From: Bacteroidota bacterium
Lineage (GTDB): Bacteria > Bacteroidota > Bacteroidia > UKL13-3
Assembly (NCBI GenBank): GCA_004293295.1
Contig: RDYC01000246.1
Location: 1 to 10,051 of the forward strand
DNA: 10,051 bases
Direction of reading: 5' to 3'
Below, piece after piece: positions 7,499 through 10,051 of this stretch. The notes beneath the pieces were generated by a model. That model saw only the letters and a program-made list of their open reading frames with translations, was not told the DNA's origin and made no database searches. The number at the start of each line of letters is the position of its first letter. Position 1 is the stretch's first letter. The position numbers and the translations under genes were made by a program.

Positions 7499-8204
7499 GT
7501 GTTTTGTTTTTAGTGGTGATATAATATAAATACGAAATAATAACGTACAAAATGATTGCAAATGTAACTCCTGCAAATTTAAAAATAACTACACTAAGCA
7601 CGCTAACAAGCAATAAAATAAATCGGTGCTCATTACCCTTAAAGCCAAAATGTTTAAACTTTAATGCTATTAACGGAAACTCAGCCACCAAAAGGTAAGC
7701 TGATAACAATGGAAATGTAAAAAGAAAAGCCGGCTCACGTATAATTGTGCCCAAGCCATAATCATCGTTTTGTAACACCAATATTAAACTGCCGATAAAC
7801 ATGGCGTTAGCAGGCGTTGGCACTCCTATAAAGTGGTCTGTCTGCCGGGTATCAATATTAAACTTACCCAATCGGTAGGCAGAAAATGCAACAATAAGCA
7901 ACGACAAGTAAGGCACCAAACTTTCATCTCCCAAAAATTGTTTACCAATATAAAGAAAAAGAAAACCCGGTAACACCCCAAAACTTACCACATCAGCCAA
8001 GGAGTCAAGTTGCTTTCCCATTTCTCCGCTTACCCCTAGCAACCTGGCAAAAAAACCATCAAAAAAATCAAGCAGAGCAGCCAATCCCATTAATAAAACA
8101 GCATCGGTAACATTACCCTTTAAAGTAAGCATAATGGCCAAACAGCCACAAAGTAGGTTGCCTAAAGTGATTCCATTGGGAATTTGTTGTAATAACTTTA
8201 TCAT
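7488..8204 (-). CDS. pssA: CDP-diacylglycerol--serine O-phosphatidyltransferase
   Basis: Inner-membrane CDP-alcohol phosphatidyltransferase that makes phosphatidylserine, precursor of phosphatidylethanolamine. From the preferred start at 8204 the protein is 238 aa. The family signature D-G-x2-A-R-x8-G-x3-D-x3-D is complete: D49, G50, A53, R54, G63, D67 and D71 in the segment beginning LLDFFDGFFARLLG. About six to seven hydrophobic segments follow the pattern of this family. The N-terminus MIKLLQQIPNGITLGNLLCG matches PssA proteins (NxxTLxNLxxG), which favours 8204 over an in-frame ATG at 8261 that would add 19 residues. It overlaps purS by 11 nt at its 3' end and is divergent from the secreted-protein gene starting near 8289. 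A separate phosphatidylserine decarboxylase gene is not in the window. Confidence 0.92.
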   Translation of the reverse strand: MIKLLQQIPNGITLGNLLCGCLAIMLTLKGNVTDAVLLMGLAALLDFFDGFFARLLGVSGEMGKQLDSLADVVSFGVLPGFLFLYIGKQFLGDESLVPYLSLLIVAFSAYRLGKFNIDTRQTDHFIGVPTPANAMFIGSLILVLQNDDYGLGTIIREPAFLFTFPLLSAYLLVAEFPLIALKFKHFGFKGNEHRFILLLVSVLSVVIFKFAGVTFAIILYVIISYLYYITTKNKTHEV

Positions 8205-8277
8205 ACAAATAAGTACCGCAAATAAATAGCTATTTATTGAGGTTATAAAATTGACTTTCAAATTACTTTTATTTACC

Positions 8278-8285
8278 TATTTTTG
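8278..8285 (+). promoter_or_regulatory. Candidate Bacteroidota -7 element (TAttTTTG) before the secreted-protein gene
   Basis: TATTTTTG at 8278-8285 fits the Bacteroidota primary-sigma -7 consensus TAnnTTTG exactly. A TTG at 8251-8253 could serve as the -33 element, but the gap of 24 nt is longer than the usual 17-23. With this element the transcript would begin almost exactly at the ATG at 8289, so the mRNA would be leaderless or the element is coincidental. Confidence 0.3.
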
Positions 8286-8288
8286 ATT

Positions 8289-8771
8289 ATGTTAATATCT
8301 TTCAAAAAAGCCTTAACGTTTGTATTGGGAATATTTCTGTTGGTAAACGGTTATGCACAGCAAAAAGCGCCCACAGTAACATTAACCAGTCAAAAAGGTA
8401 AAAAAATAGTTTTTAAAGTTAAAACCCAAAAAATAGAATGGATAAATGGCAAACTCAATCTCTCTTTCTTATCGGCAGATGGCAAATTGCTTCAATTAAA
8501 CAACATTGATGAATCAACCCTTAAAGACACTATTTTCAGAAGCACGGATGTTAATGCCGTGTACATAACAGATAGCATCTCTTACAAGTCAATTAAACGA
8601 ATAGCCCCTTTGCTGGAAATGACTTGTGCTACCCCTAAAAAAGGACAAGAAATCAGCATTTTGGCCCAAGGAAGTGTGTTTTATAAAAAAAACACAATCA
8701 AATATACTATAAGGTATAAAGGGGTACTCCCCGAAAAACGCTATAACACCACCTACAAGAAAAAAAACTAA
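8289..8771 (+). CDS. Small secreted protein of unknown function
   Basis: I do not recognise this family. The 160-aa product starts with a clear signal peptide (about 1-24: lysine pair, hydrophobic core LTFVLGIFLLVNG, cleavage near YAQ). The mature part is about 136 aa, strongly basic (many lysines, ending YKKKN), has a single cysteine (in MTCAT), and shows alternating hydrophobic/polar stretches that suggest beta strands. No lipobox, transmembrane helix or catalytic motif is visible. The ATG at 8289 is preferred over a TTG two codons upstream. The gene is divergent from pssA and lies 35 nt before the subtilase gene on the same strand, so the two may be cotranscribed. A role linked to the protease is only a guess from position. 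Confidence 0.75.
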   Translation: MLISFKKALTFVLGIFLLVNGYAQQKAPTVTLTSQKGKKIVFKVKTQKIEWINGKLNLSFLSADGKLLQLNNIDESTLKDTIFRSTDVNAVYITDSISYKSIKRIAPLLEMTCATPKKGQEISILAQGSVFYKKNTIKYTIRYKGVLPEKRYNTTYKKKN

Positions 8772-8806
8772 TACCAAACACTTACTTTCTGCATAAAATT
8801 TAACTC

Positions 8807-10051
8807 ATGAAAAAAATTTTACTTAACGCGTGTTTAATCTGCTGCTGGTCAGTAGTTGCGCATGCCCAACAAGTTGAAGTACCCACTGCCGAAACTACAA
8901 AGCTAATTTACGAACGGCTTTCGGCAAAATACTTGCTGGAAAAACAAGCCCTTGATAAAGTGTTAAAAGAAAAAAACCTTCCTGAACGGATTGAAAGTTT
9001 AACAGGAAGAATAAAACAAGCTGTTTATGTTACTTCTACAGGGCACATTGTGTACCTAGGTACAACGAATATTGGTGCCGGCCGAACCCTTTCTACCAAT
9101 AAAGTTTGGCCTGGCGGGTCAGCGGGCACATCGTTAACTGGGCAAAATATGCCATCACGTCTTGGCATTTGGGATGGAGGAGCAGTGCTCACTACTCATC
9201 AAGAGTTTGGCGGCCGTGTAACCCAAACCGATGCTGCACCTGCACTAAGCAACCACGCTACCCACGTTGCCGGAACAATGATAGCCTCAGGAGTTGACCC
9301 GGAAGCAAAAGGAATGGCTTATTTGGCAACCTTAAAAGCTTATGACTGGAATAGTGACTTAACAGAAATGTCTCAAGCGGCTAATGCAGGTATGCTCATC
9401 TCAAATCACTCGTATGGAAATATTACCGGATGGGATTATGATGAAACAAATGCCCGTTGGGAATGGTTTGGCGACCCATCAATAAGCACTGTTGAAGATT
9501 ATAAGTTTGGGATTTATGACGACAGGGCAAAAGAATGGGATGATTTAGCGGCTGCTTATCCTAACTATTTAATTTGTAAAGCAGCCGGTAACGATCGTGG
9601 AGACAATAAAAGCGGAAGTACTTGGTACTATTCAAATGGAACACTAGGCAGCGGCACTGCACCACCAGCTGATGGTGGCGCACAAGGTTTTGATTGTATT
9701 TCTACTTATGGTAATGCAAAAAATATTTTAACCGTTGGAGCGGTGAATAAAATCGGGGGAAATACAGGAAACGGTTGGACACAAACAAGTGATGTGGTAA
9801 TGAGTAGTTTTAGTGGTTGGGGCCCAACGGATGACGGCAGGATTAAGCCGGATATCGTTGCCCCGGGAGTAGGCATGAAATCACCCATTTCTACCGGTAA
9901 TACCAATTATGATACTTACCAAGGCACGTCAATGGCTACTCCTGCCGTTTCAGGTTCCTTGCTACTGGTTCAACAGCATTATGCCGCGCGTAAAAATGCA
10001 TTTATGCGCTCAGCAACACTTAAAGCCTTGGTTATACATACTGCCGATGAG
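8807..10051 (+). CDS. Secreted subtilisin-like serine protease (S8 family), 3' end outside the window
   Basis: The first 415 residues of an exported subtilase. A signal peptide spans about 1-20 (MKKILLNACLICCWSVVAHA). The catalytic triad is complete: D123 in LGIWDGG, H150 in NHATHVAGT and S375 in GTSMATPAVSG, with the oxyanion asparagine N262 in AAGND. The His motif reads HATH instead of the common HGTH. Residues 21-115 hold a short charged helical stretch and then VYVTSTGHIVYL, with WPGGSAGTSLTGQ just before the catalytic domain; a clear I9 propeptide is not evident. Subtilases of this type in Bacteroidota usually continue into beta-sandwich modules and a type IX secretion C-terminal domain (family knowledge), which would lie right of the window. 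The ATG at 8807 directly precedes the signal peptide and is well supported. Substrate is unknown. Confidence 0.9.
   Translation, partial: MKKILLNACLICCWSVVAHAQQVEVPTAETTKLIYERLSAKYLLEKQALDKVLKEKNLPERIESLTGRIKQAVYVTSTGHIVYLGTTNIGAGRTLSTNKVWPGGSAGTSLTGQNMPSRLGIWDGGAVLTTHQEFGGRVTQTDAAPALSNHATHVAGTMIASGVDPEAKGMAYLATLKAYDWNSDLTEMSQAANAGMLISNHSYGNITGWDYDETNARWEWFGDPSISTVEDYKFGIYDDRAKEWDDLAAAYPNYLICKAAGNDRGDNKSGSTWYYSNGTLGSGTAPPADGGAQGFDCISTYGNAKNILTVGAVNKIGGNTGNGWTQTSDVVMSSFSGWGPTDDGRIKPDIVAPGVGMKSPISTGNTNYDTYQGTSMATPAVSGSLLLVQQHYAARKNAFMRSATLKALVIHTADE

Noticed and set aside
9106..9297. Plus-strand open frame inside the subtilase gene
   Set aside because: It is an alternate frame of the subtilase coding region, whose own frame shows the full catalytic motifs.
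9706..9906. Minus-strand open frame opposite the subtilase
   Set aside because: Antisense to the GTSMATP-containing catalytic region; no independent features.

Overview
The window looks like a chromosomal segment of an AT-rich member of the Bacteroidota. The evidence is the gene content: an OmpA-type TPR/beta-propeller protein resembling PorE, a bacterial GH3-family enzyme, an M28 peptidase and a subtilase of the type usually sorted by the type IX secretion system. Signal peptides ending in '...AQ' and one TAnnTTTG promoter-like element fit the same phylum. The exact genus cannot be read from the sequence.

Layout. At the left edge, on the minus strand, lies radA (DNA repair/recombination ATPase). 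Its reading frame breaks near the 3' end, and the conserved C-terminal half continues in another frame out of the window. A divergent 170-200 nt spacer separates it from a plus-strand long-chain polyprenyl diphosphate synthase (ispB-like), which has no ATG at its natural start and probably uses TTG. That gene converges, with only 18 nt between stops, on a minus-strand block. In transcription order (right to left) the block is pssA (phosphatidylserine synthase), purS (overlapping the end of pssA), an exported M28 metallopeptidase, a 136 nt gap, a GH3-family adenylating enzyme and, 13 nt further on, the PorE-like TPR/PD40/OmpA protein. Divergent from pssA, on the plus strand, are a small secreted protein of unknown function and, 35 nt later, a secreted subtilisin-like protease that runs off the right edge.

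How the genes fit together. Most are ordinary housekeeping or envelope genes: prenyl chains for menaquinone, phospholipid head-group synthesis, purine synthesis, cell-wall anchoring and extracellular proteolysis. No mobile element, CRISPR array, tRNA or rRNA is visible. I cannot demonstrate a new system. The points most worth a second look are the clustered frame damage in radA, the tight pairing of a GH3 acyl-adenylating enzyme with a cell-wall-binding propeller protein that lacks the usual CRD domain of PorE, and the unknown secreted protein directly upstream of the subtilase.
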